This document shows positions 49,749 to 59,143 of a stretch of DNA of 64,000 nt, one piece after another. A program made the position numbers and the translations under genes. The stretch lies in assembly GCF_900104515.1 (NCBI RefSeq), contig NZ_FNJL01000001.1, positions 248,001-312,000 of the forward strand. Reading direction: 5' to 3'. Under the pieces are notes generated by a model. It was not told where the DNA came from. It saw only the letters and a program-made list of their open reading frames with translations, and searched no databases. Within the stretch, counting starts at the first letter, position 1, and every line of letters begins with the position of its first letter. Origin of the DNA: Paracidovorax cattleyae (lineage in GTDB: Bacteria > Pseudomonadota > Gammaproteobacteria > Burkholderiales > Burkholderiaceae_C).

Positions 49749-50827
49749 CACGCGGCTCCCTTCCGGGCCGGCGCACCGACCCAGCGCACGCGGTAGGCGA
49801 TCAGCGTGTCGCAGGCCAGCAGCGTGAACAGCAGCAGGCCCTGGAACACGCCCGTGAGCGATTTCGGCAGCCCGAGGCGCGACTGCGCGAGTTCGCCACC
49901 GATGTAGAACATGCTCATGAGCAGCGCGGAAAACACCATGCCCACGGGATGCAGCCGCCCCACGAAGGCCACGATGATGGCCGCGAAGCCGTAGCCCGCC
50001 GGCACGTAGGGGGTGAGCTGGCCCAGGGGTCCGGCCACTTCCAGCGCGCCCGCCAGGCCGGCCGCGCCGCCGGAGACCAGCAGCGCCGTCCACAGCGCGC
50101 GGCGCGACGAGAAGCCGGCATAGCGCGCGGCGGCCGGGGCGAGCCCGCCCACCTGCTGGGCGAAGCCGGCCCGCGTGCGGAACAGGAACACCCACAGCGC
50201 CGCCGCGGCGGCCAGCGCGATCGGCAGGCCGATGGTCACGCGCGAGCCCTGCATCAGGCGCGGTATCTGCGTCACCCGCTCGAAGGTGCGCGTCTGCGGG
50301 AAGTTGTAGCCCATCGGGTCCTTCCAGGGGCCATAGACGAGGTAGCCCAGCACCAGCGTGGCCACATAGACCAGCATCAGGCTGACCAGGATCTCGTTGG
50401 CATTGAAGCGGTCGCGCAGCAGCGCGGTGATGCCGGCCCAGCACATGCCGCCCAGCACGCCGGCCACCAGGATGGCCGGCACGATCCACGGCCCGGTGGT
50501 CTTGTCCGCCAGCAGCGCGATGCCGCCGGCGGCCACGGCGCCGATGACGAACTGGCCTTCCGCGCCGATGTTCCACACGTTGGAGCGGAAGCACACGGCC
50601 AGCCCCAGCGCGATCAGCAGCAGCGGCGTGGCCTTGACCATCAGCTCGCCGATCGCATATTGCGTCTTGATCGGCTCCCAGAAGAACACCTGGAGGCCGC
50701 GCACCGGATCCTTGCCCAGGGCGGCGAACAGCAGGACGCCGATCAGCACGGTGAAGGCCAGCGCGAGCAGCGGCGAGCCATAGGTCCACAGGCGCGAGGC
50801 CTGCGGACGCGGTTCAAGCTTGAGCAT
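49748..50827 (-). CDS. Nucleoside/purine ABC transporter permease, first subunit
   Basis: A 359-residue permease of the BPD_transp_2 family (YufP/NupB-like half). It has an N-terminal cytosolic stretch (MLKLEPRPQASRLWT), then about eight to ten helices, with the family marks NVWNIGAEGQFVIGA and YGFAAIIVAFVGRLHP. ATG 50827 lies 14 bases inside the end of the ATPase gene; the longer frame to 50887 is unlikely. Confidence 0.94.
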   Translation of the reverse strand: MLKLEPRPQASRLWTYGSPLLALAFTVLIGVLLFAALGKDPVRGLQVFFWEPIKTQYAIGELMVKATPLLLIALGLAVCFRSNVWNIGAEGQFVIGAVAAGGIALLADKTTGPWIVPAILVAGVLGGMCWAGITALLRDRFNANEILVSLMLVYVATLVLGYLVYGPWKDPMGYNFPQTRTFERVTQIPRLMQGSRVTIGLPIALAAAAALWVFLFRTRAGFAQQVGGLAPAAARYAGFSSRRALWTALLVSGGAAGLAGALEVAGPLGQLTPYVPAGYGFAAIIVAFVGRLHPVGMVFSALLMSMFYIGGELAQSRLGLPKSLTGVFQGLLLFTLLACDTLIAYRVRWVGAPARKGAA

Positions 50828-52412
50828 GCACGCCCTCCGGATGGTCTTCGCTTGCCCGGCGGCCCAGGTGCGCCTGCACGTCGGCATTCCACAGGCCGCT
50901 CATCCACTCGCCGATGCGCTCCACCGTGGCGTCGGCCCGGTCGATCGAGGGCGACAGATGCCCCTTGGCGATCACGTGCAGGCGGTCGGAGATCTCGAAC
51001 AGCTCGTCCAGCTCCTCGCTCAGCACCAGCACCGCGCATCCCGCGTCGCGCAGCGCCAGGATCTCGCCGCGGATCTGCGCGGCCGCGCCCACGTCCACGC
51101 CCCAGGTGGGCTGCGAGACGATCAAGAGCTTCGGGCCGGCGTCGATCTCGCGGCCCACGATGAATTTCTGCAGGTTGCCGCCGGAGAGCGACTTCGCCGC
51201 CGCCTGCGGGCCGCCGGCCTTCACCTGGAAGCGCTCGATGATGCGGCGCGCCTGCGCGGCCAGCGCTCCGGTGCGCACCCAGCCGCCCGCGCCCACGCAA
51301 TCGGACCGCGTGAGCAGCAGGTTGTCCGCCAGGCCCATGGTGGGCACGGCGCCGCGGCCCAGGCGCTCCTCGGGCACGAAATGCAGGCCCAGCGCACGGC
51401 GCGCGCGCGGGCCCATCCGGCCGGCCGGGCGGCCCGCCACGCGCACCATGGCGGGTGCGGCACGCGTGTCCTCGCCCGAGAGCGCGTAGAGCAGTTCCTT
51501 CTGGCCGTTGCCCGACACGCCCGCGATGCCGACGACCTCGCCGGCCCGCACGGCAAAGCCGACGTCGATCAGCTCCACCCCGAACGGATCGCCGCGCTGC
51601 AGGCAGAGGCCTTCGACTTCCAGCACGGCGTCGCCCGTGCGCGCGGGCCGGTGCTGCAGGGCCGGCGGCTCCGCGCCGATCATGAGCCGCGACAGCGAGG
51701 CATTCGATTCTTCCAACGGGTTGCACACGCCCGTCACCTTGCCGCCGCGCAGCACCGTGCACGCCGTGCACAGCGCGCGGATCTCGTGCAGCTTGTGGCT
51801 GATGTAGAGGATGCTGCAGCCCTCGGCGCTCAGCTGGCGCAGCACCACGAAGAGCTTTTCCACCGCCTGGGGCGTGAGCACCGACGTGGGCTCGTCCAGG
51901 ATCAGCAGGCGCGGCGAGGTGAGCAGCGCGCGGATGATCTCCACCCGCTGCATCTCGCCCACCGACAGGGTGTGCACCGGCCGCAGCGGATCGATGTCCA
52001 GCCCGTACTGCGCCGCGGTGCCCTCGATGCGACGCGTGACCTCGGCCAGCGCCAGTCCCTTGTCCAGCCCCAGCCAGACGTTCTCGGCCACCGTGAGGGT
52101 GTCGAACAGGCTGAAATGCTGGAACACCATCGCGATGCCCAGCTGCCGCGCCTCCTGCGGATTGCGGATGGACACGGGCCGGCCGTCGAACCACACCGCG
52201 CCCTCGTCGGGCTTGACCGATCCGTAGATGATCTTCATCAGCGTGGACTTGCCGGCACCGTTCTCGCCGAGCACCGCATGCACCTCGCCGGGCTGCACGG
52301 TGAGCGACACGCCGCTGTTGGCCACCACGGCCGGGTAGCGCTTGGTGATGCCCGACAGCTGCAGGCGCGGCGGCGCACCGGCGTCAGCTGGCGGGGAGGG
52401 GGGAGCATTCAT
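50814..52412 (-). CDS. Nucleoside/purine ABC transporter ATPase (two fused ATPase domains)
   Basis: A 532-residue protein with two ABC domains, as in sugar and nucleoside importers. Domain 1 has Walker A GENGAGKS, the LSVGEMQRVEIIRAL signature and Walker B LLILDEPTSVL. Domain 2 is degenerate at Walker A (GVSGNGQKE) but has the signature SLSGGNLQKFIVGRE and QPTWGVDVGA. It drives uptake by the two permeases downstream. First gene of the operon; the 163 bases upstream contain the divergent promoter shared with the gene at 52576. Confidence 0.95.
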   Translation of the reverse strand: MNAPPSPPADAGAPPRLQLSGITKRYPAVVANSGVSLTVQPGEVHAVLGENGAGKSTLMKIIYGSVKPDEGAVWFDGRPVSIRNPQEARQLGIAMVFQHFSLFDTLTVAENVWLGLDKGLALAEVTRRIEGTAAQYGLDIDPLRPVHTLSVGEMQRVEIIRALLTSPRLLILDEPTSVLTPQAVEKLFVVLRQLSAEGCSILYISHKLHEIRALCTACTVLRGGKVTGVCNPLEESNASLSRLMIGAEPPALQHRPARTGDAVLEVEGLCLQRGDPFGVELIDVGFAVRAGEVVGIAGVSGNGQKELLYALSGEDTRAAPAMVRVAGRPAGRMGPRARRALGLHFVPEERLGRGAVPTMGLADNLLLTRSDCVGAGGWVRTGALAAQARRIIERFQVKAGGPQAAAKSLSGGNLQKFIVGREIDAGPKLLIVSQPTWGVDVGAAAQIRGEILALRDAGCAVLVLSEELDELFEISDRLHVIAKGHLSPSIDRADATVERIGEWMSGLWNADVQAHLGRRASEDHPEGVHAQA

Positions 52413-52575
52413 GCGGACGATTGTCTCTTGGATTGAATTGGGCGGCGCAGAAAGAAGAGCGCCCGACAGGACCATGCAAGCCCCGTGCCGTGCCGGTGCG
52501 CGGAATGCCGACCCGGCGCCCTCTATCATCCGAAGAGTTCCTGCGGCCTACATCCGGCCTTCCACCGACGACACC

Positions 52576-53064
52576 ATGGTTCTCTCTCCGTACCGCGGTG
52601 CGCTGCTGCACCGCTTCGTCCTGTGCTCGGCCCTGTACGCCGCTGCCGTCCATGCAGGCCCCGCCCCGGACCTGACCCCTGCCCAGGCAGACCAGCGCCG
52701 CACGGAAGCCCGCCCCTACCCCCACGCGCTCGGCCCGGTCCAGGGCATCCGGATCCGCAGCACGCGCTACTTCGATGCCGACAACCGGCCCTGCGCCGCA
52801 CCGCGCCCGAAGTCCCGCACGATCACGGCCCGCCACGTGCGGACGTTCCTGCGCAAGGCCGTGCCGGTGTCGCAGATCGACGTGATGAACTATTACGGCG
52901 CCTTCGGCGAATGCATGAGCGACTGGGTGGACGTATCGTTCGCGGATGGGCGGCGCGTGCGGATGACCTTCGCGGCAGACAGCGGCGTGGCCTACCTCGC
53001 GCCGCTGGTGGACGGGAAGGAGGGCGAGGTGTATTTCTACGTCTGCGAGGACTGCGGCCGCTAG
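52576..53064 (+). CDS. Secreted four-cysteine protein, paralogue of the candidate immunity protein
   Basis: A 162-residue protein with a Sec signal (LLHRFVLCSALYAAAVHAG, cleavage near A27) and four mature cysteines (C73, C113, C157, C160) in the same order as C53, C87, C125 and C128 of the protein encoded at 4357-4809. Shared segments are RxFL..A near residue 89, C-then-DGRR (125-127) and a closing FYVCEDC like FLYCRNC. No effector gene is next to it; it sits between the purine transporter and xdhA, with no functional link to either that I can see. An orphan immunity gene is one reading; a general periplasmic protein is another. Confidence 0.72.
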   Translation: MVLSPYRGALLHRFVLCSALYAAAVHAGPAPDLTPAQADQRRTEARPYPHALGPVQGIRIRSTRYFDADNRPCAAPRPKSRTITARHVRTFLRKAVPVSQIDVMNYYGAFGECMSDWVDVSFADGRRVRMTFAADSGVAYLAPLVDGKEGEVYFYVCEDCGR

Positions 53065-53194
53065 CGGGAGTGCGGGTGCTGGCATCGAATTTGCGGTGGC
53101 AGGCGGCGCCGGGACCGGTTACGCTTCCAATCCATGGCCTCCATGCCTCCGTCTGGTTCCTGGACGCCGGCGCCCGCCCCAGAAAGCCCCGCGA

Positions 53195-54747
<1,553 letters not shown>

Positions 54748-54751
<4 letters not shown>

Positions 54752-57219
54752 ACCGCCGCGACGACACCCTGCCCACCAGCACCGCCCCCGAAGGGCCCCT
54801 GAGCCGCGACGCGGACGCGGACCCGGTGGCCGCACGCGCCGATGCGGAAGGTGCGGCCGGCCCGATGGCCGGTGAAGCCCCACCGCCCGGCCTGGACGGC
54901 ACGCCCCGCAGCGCACGCCGCGCCGTGGGAGCCTCTTCCATCCACGAGAGCGCCCGCGCCCAGGTGGCGGGCGCGGCGCAGTACATCGACGACCTGCCCG
55001 AATGGAAGGGCACGCTGCACGCGGCGCCCATCCTCTCGCCCGTGGCGCACGGCCGCCTGCGCGGCGTGGATGCCGCGGCGGCCCGAGCCCTGGCCGGCGT
55101 GCGCGACATCGTGCTGGCGGCCGACGTGCCGGGCGACCCGGTGCTCGCCGCCTTCGCGCACGACGAGCCGGTGTTCGCGCAGGACACGGTGCAGTTCGCC
55201 GGCCAGGTGGTGGGCCTCGTGCTGGCCGATACCGTGGCGCAGGCGCGCCGCGCCGCGCGGCTGGTCCAGCTGGATATCGAGGAACTGCCGCCGGTGCTCT
55301 CGGTGCACGAGGCGCTGGCGCAGGAAAGCTACGTGCTGCCGCCCGTCACCGTGCGCCGCGGCGATGCGGCCTCCGCCCTGGCCGCGGCGGCGCACCGCCT
55401 GCAGGGCACGCTCGAAGTGGGCGGCCAGGAGCATTTCTACCTCGAAGGCCAGATCGCCTACGTCCTGCCGCAGGAACAGGGCCAGTGGCAGGTGCATTCG
55501 AGCACCCAGCACCCGGGCGAGGTGCAGCACTGGGTCGCGCATGCGCTGGGCATCGACAGCCACCGCGTCACCGTGTCCTGCCGCCGCATGGGTGGCGGCT
55601 TCGGCGGCAAGGAGACGCAGGCCGGGCACCTGGCCGTGTGGGCCGCCGTGGCCGCGCGCAAGGCCAGGCGCCCCGTGAAGCTGCGGCTGGACCGCGACGA
55701 CGACTTCATGGTCACGGGCAAGCGCCATCCCTTCGCCTACGACTGGGACGTGGGCTTCGACGGCACCGGGCGCATCCAGGGCCTGCGCCTGCGCATGGCC
55801 GTGAACTGCGGCTTCTCGGCCGACCTCTCCGGCCCCGTGGCCGACCGCGCGGTCTTCCATTGCGACAACGCGTACTTCCTCGAGAACGTGGAGATCGCCT
55901 CCTACCGCTGCAGGACCCATCTCCAGAGCCACACGGCCTTCCGCGGCTTCGGCGGGCCGCAGGGGGTGATCGCCATCGAGACCATCCTCGGCGACATCGC
56001 GCGCGCGCTCAGGCTGGATCCGCTGGACGTGCGCATGGCCAACCTCTACGGGCTGGAGAACCGCAACGTCACGCACTACCAGATGGCCGTGGAGGACAAC
56101 GTCCTGCACGACCTGCTCCCCCGGCTGGAGCAGTCCTCGCAGTACCGCGGGCGGCGCGGGGCCGTGGCGGCCTGGAACGCCCGCCACCCGACGCTCAAGC
56201 GCGGCCTCGCCGTCACGCCGGTGAAGTTCGGCATCAGCTTCACGGCCACGCTCTTCAACCAGGCCGGCGCGCTGGTGCATGTCTATACCGACGGCAGCGT
56301 GCAGGTGAACCACGGCGGCACCGAGATGGGCCAGGGCCTGCACACCAAGGTGGCGCAGATCGTGGCCGACGAACTGGGCGTGCCGCTCGACCGGGTGCTG
56401 GTCACCGCAAGCGACACCAGCAAGGTGCCCAACGCCAGCGCCACCGCGGCGTCGAGCGGCACCGACCTCAATGGCCGTGCGGCGCAGTTCGCCGCGCGCC
56501 ACGTGCGCGACAACCTCGCCGCCTTCGTCGCGGGGCTGGACCACTGCGGCGCGGGCGCGGTGCATTTCGAGAACGGCCGGATCACCTCGCCGAAGCGCTC
56601 GCATGCATGGCGCGACGTGGTGCAGGCCGCCTACGCCAACCGCATCCAGCTCTGGAGCGACGGCTTCTACCGCACGCCCAAAATCCACTACGACAAGACG
56701 ACGCTCACCGGGCGCCCGTTCTACTACTTCGCCTACGGCGCGGCCTGCACCGAGGTGGCGATCGACACGCTCACCGGAGAGAGCCGCGTGCTCGCCGTGG
56801 ACATCCTCCACGACGCGGGCCGCAGCATCAACCCCGCCATCGACATCGGCCAGATCGAGGGTGGCTTCGTGCAGGGCATGGGCTGGCTCACCACCGAGCA
56901 GCTCGTCTGGGACGGCCGGGGCCGGCTCGCGACGCACGCACCCAGCACCTACAAGATCCCCGCCACGGGCGACATCCCGACCCATTTCCGGGTGGACCTG
57001 TGGCACGAAGCCAACCGCGAGGACAACGTGGGCGGTAGCAAGGCCGTGGGCGAGCCGCCCTTCATGCTGGCCGTGAGCGTCTATGAAGCGCTGCGGGATG
57101 CGGTGGCCGCAGCACGCGCGCAGGCACCGAAGGGCACCTCGGCGGACAGCCCCGTGCACCTGGTGTCGCCGGCCACGGCCGAGAACGTGCTGCGCGCGCT
57201 GGGCGGCGTGGCGGACTGA
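54748..57219 (+). CDS. xdhB: Xanthine dehydrogenase molybdopterin-binding subunit
   Basis: An 823-residue molybdenum subunit. Cofactor and substrate motifs are GGGFGGKETQAG, FRGFGGPQGV, and the catalytic glutamate in KAVGEPPFML near the C-terminus. The first about 60 residues (TSTAPEGPLSRDADADPVAA and on) are an Asp/Ala-rich extension absent from most homologues; an internal start nearer to the VGASSIHESARAQVAG segment is possible. The accessory gene xdhC, needed for molybdenum cofactor sulfuration and commonly next in the operon, is not here; the next gene is convergent and unrelated. Confidence 0.95.
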
Positions 57220-57233
57220 CCGGGCGCCATCCC

Positions 57234-57554
57234 TCAGGGCGCCGCCGGGCCGGCGCGCTGTAAGGAACGCAACTGCCAGGCCCGAGCCTCCGCCTCCCGG
57301 CCGTGGATCTGCAGATACCTGCCATAGGTCCGCTGCGCCGCGCTTTCGCCCCGCTCCGCGCGCTCGCGCACCTGCATCAGGCACAGGCCGTGCAGCGTGG
57401 CTGCCTCCTGCCGGGGGCAGGTGCGGGCGCTGTCGATCCACCACCAGCCCGTCCATGCCCCGAACACCGACAGGAAGGTGAGCAGGAACTTCGCGCCACT
57501 GCCGCGCCGCAGCCACCACGCCGCCATCGCCTGCGTCCCCTGCCCTGCTGCCAT
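57234..57554 (-). CDS. Short paralogue of the upstream membrane protein
   Basis: A 106-residue protein: a basic N-terminus, one membrane helix (about 22-40, LLTFLSVFGAWTGWWWIDSA), and a periplasmic tail of about 65 residues. Residues 20-102 align closely with residues 11-92 of the protein encoded just upstream (shared GAWT.WWW.DSAR, L.G.CL.Q.R..AE.GE, WQLR); the rest of the longer protein is missing. It therefore looks like a shortened tandem duplicate. The ATG comes one base after the neighbour's stop. Function unknown; an accessory immunity or decoy role is a guess. Confidence 0.7.
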   Translation of the reverse strand: MAAGQGTQAMAAWWLRRGSGAKFLLTFLSVFGAWTGWWWIDSARTCPRQEAATLHGLCLMQVRERAERGESAAQRTYGRYLQIHGREAEARAWQLRSLQRAGPAAP

Positions 57555-57555
57555 G

Positions 57556-58260
57556 TCAGCGCTCCAGCGCATCCAGCTCGCGCGACAGCGCATCCAGGTC
57601 CGCCTGGCGCACCGGCATGAATTCGCTGAGCATGTCGGCGATGGGCGGTGGATGGGCGACATCCTGCGCGCACAGCGCCAGGTTCGACCGGATGGCGCGC
57701 CGCGTCGCCGGAGCGACGCGGTGGCCGGTGTCCCGGGCTGCACGCAGGTAGTGCCCCAGCGAAAGATAGGCGCACTGCGTGAGCAGCGGAATCTGCGCCG
57801 CGGCCTTGTCCAGGTCGAACGCGCCGCAGCGCTGGTGGGTGTAGAGCTGCAGCAGCCGCAGGTGGGCATCGGGGCTGTCCGACGCCACGCGCTGCATGAT
57901 GGCTTCGACCGTGCGCGCCTCGAAGCCGGGTATGCGGTCGCAGTAGCCGATCATGTTGTCGTGCAGCTCAACCCCTTTCCTGGCGCCGTGCATGGCGCGA
58001 AGCTGCCAGCCGTTCCCCTCCTGCTTCCGGTCTTCCCCTTCGAGATAATTGCCGTAGATCCATTGGGCCAGCACCTCGCCCTGCTCGGCACTGTCACGGA
58101 TCTGGATCAGGCAAATGCCACGCAACGTGAATTCGTCCTGGCGATCACAACGCGCGCTGTCGGCCCACCACCATGCCGTCCAGGCGCCTGCCAGCATGAA
58201 CAAGGCCAGGAGCAGTTTGGCAGCCAGGGAAGACTTCTTCCACCAGAGGAATATCTTCAT
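57556..58260 (-). CDS. Single-pass membrane protein with periplasmic helical domain, candidate immunity protein
   Basis: A 234-residue protein: short basic cytosolic start, one membrane helix (about 13-33, AAKLLLALFMLAGAWTAWWW), then a periplasmic helical domain that looks Sel1/TPR-like (ICLIQIRDSAEQGEVLAQWI, YGNYLEGEDRKQ, DAHLRLLQLYTHQRCG, YLSLGHYLRAARDTG) with several cysteines. The family is not known to me. The ATG overlaps the stop of the caspase-like gene (ATGA), so the two are made together. A membrane-anchored periplasmic partner behind a leaderless enzyme-like protein suggests immunity; this is inference. Confidence 0.72.
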   Translation of the reverse strand: MKIFLWWKKSSLAAKLLLALFMLAGAWTAWWWADSARCDRQDEFTLRGICLIQIRDSAEQGEVLAQWIYGNYLEGEDRKQEGNGWQLRAMHGARKGVELHDNMIGYCDRIPGFEARTVEAIMQRVASDSPDAHLRLLQLYTHQRCGAFDLDKAAAQIPLLTQCAYLSLGHYLRAARDTGHRVAPATRRAIRSNLALCAQDVAHPPPIADMLSEFMPVRQADLDALSRELDALER

Positions 58261-58919
58261 GGTTTTTTCATCAACACATCTGCCAGCGGACCTTTGACGA
58301 GTTCGCCACCGTCACGTGGAGAGGTCCGGGTGATGGCAATCGGCTTCCCATCCGGCCCCCAGGTACGCCAGCGCCCGGGACGGAACAGATCCGGGAAAGG
58401 CAGTCCAGCCAGTACGCCCGGCAGCTTCTCGAAAGCGCCCTGACCGATCGCCGTGCCCCCCATTGCGTAGTTCCAGGTGGTCGTGGTCGGGGCTGTGACG
58501 AATGTACGCAGTGCCACTGCCAGGGAGCTCGAAATACCGTCCGAGTCAGCGCCAGCATTGCATGCATCGATCATGATGGGCTGCCCATGCCATATTCCGC
58601 TGCGGTGGATGAGATCCACGATGATTCCCTGCCGCGTTACCCCTTGAAGGCTGTTCGACCGTGCGTGGGCAAAAATGTAAACGTATCCGGGAACGCCTCT
58701 TTCTCTAAGGCCGGACAGGTACAGAGCCTTGTCCGAAGGCTGGATCAGGATGATTTTTCTCCGCACCCGGTCCACGGTCGCGATTTTCTTCACGATGGTC
58801 TTGGAAGCATCCAGACTCTGAAAAACCAGCTTGGGCAACCCCTTCCCCGGCCCATGCTGGATACGCCCCTCCTCGACGGGCTCTGCAGGCTCCTCCCGAA
58901 GCCAGTACGCAAGCGACAT
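58257..58919 (-). CDS. Caspase/C80-like fold protein, candidate toxin
   Basis: A 220-residue soluble protein without signal peptide. The strand-His and strand-Cys pattern of clan CD cysteine peptidases is visible: YVYIFAHARSNS with H85 and QPIMIDACNAGADSDG with C120, followed by SSLAVALRTFVTAPTTTTWN. The last string resembles C80/CPD-like domains found in polymorphic toxins. The closest known family cannot be fixed by eye, and the role (protease, toxin or scaffold) is unproven. Two sampled 60-base lines are 53% and 58% GC, below the neighbours. It is the first gene of a coupled three-gene unit; the 224 bases upstream hold its promoter and no other gene. Confidence 0.65.
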   Translation of the reverse strand: MSLAYWLREEPAEPVEEGRIQHGPGKGLPKLVFQSLDASKTIVKKIATVDRVRRKIILIQPSDKALYLSGLRERGVPGYVYIFAHARSNSLQGVTRQGIIVDLIHRSGIWHGQPIMIDACNAGADSDGISSSLAVALRTFVTAPTTTTWNYAMGGTAIGQGAFEKLPGVLAGLPFPDLFRPGRWRTWGPDGKPIAITRTSPRDGGELVKGPLADVLMKKP

Positions 58920-59143
58920 TCTTTGGATTCCTCCCTGTGGCGCACGCCGCGGCAGCGGTGCTGCCGGCTCCCTGCCGGCGCCATCACGGGCGCCCGGCGT
59001 GCGGCACGCACTATGCCCGACGGAGCCGCCGTTGCCGATGCCGCAGCCGCCCGCGTTCCGAAGAACAGAATGTTGCCACAGCCGTCATGGACAAGACGGC
59101 CACTCCGCGGTAGTGCTCGGGAGGCCCCGCTGACGCGCCCCGG

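Noticed and set aside
57397-58443. Plus-strand open frame opposite the paired membrane proteins
   Set aside because: No start context or family sequence; the minus-strand genes have membrane helices, mutual homology and coupled starts.
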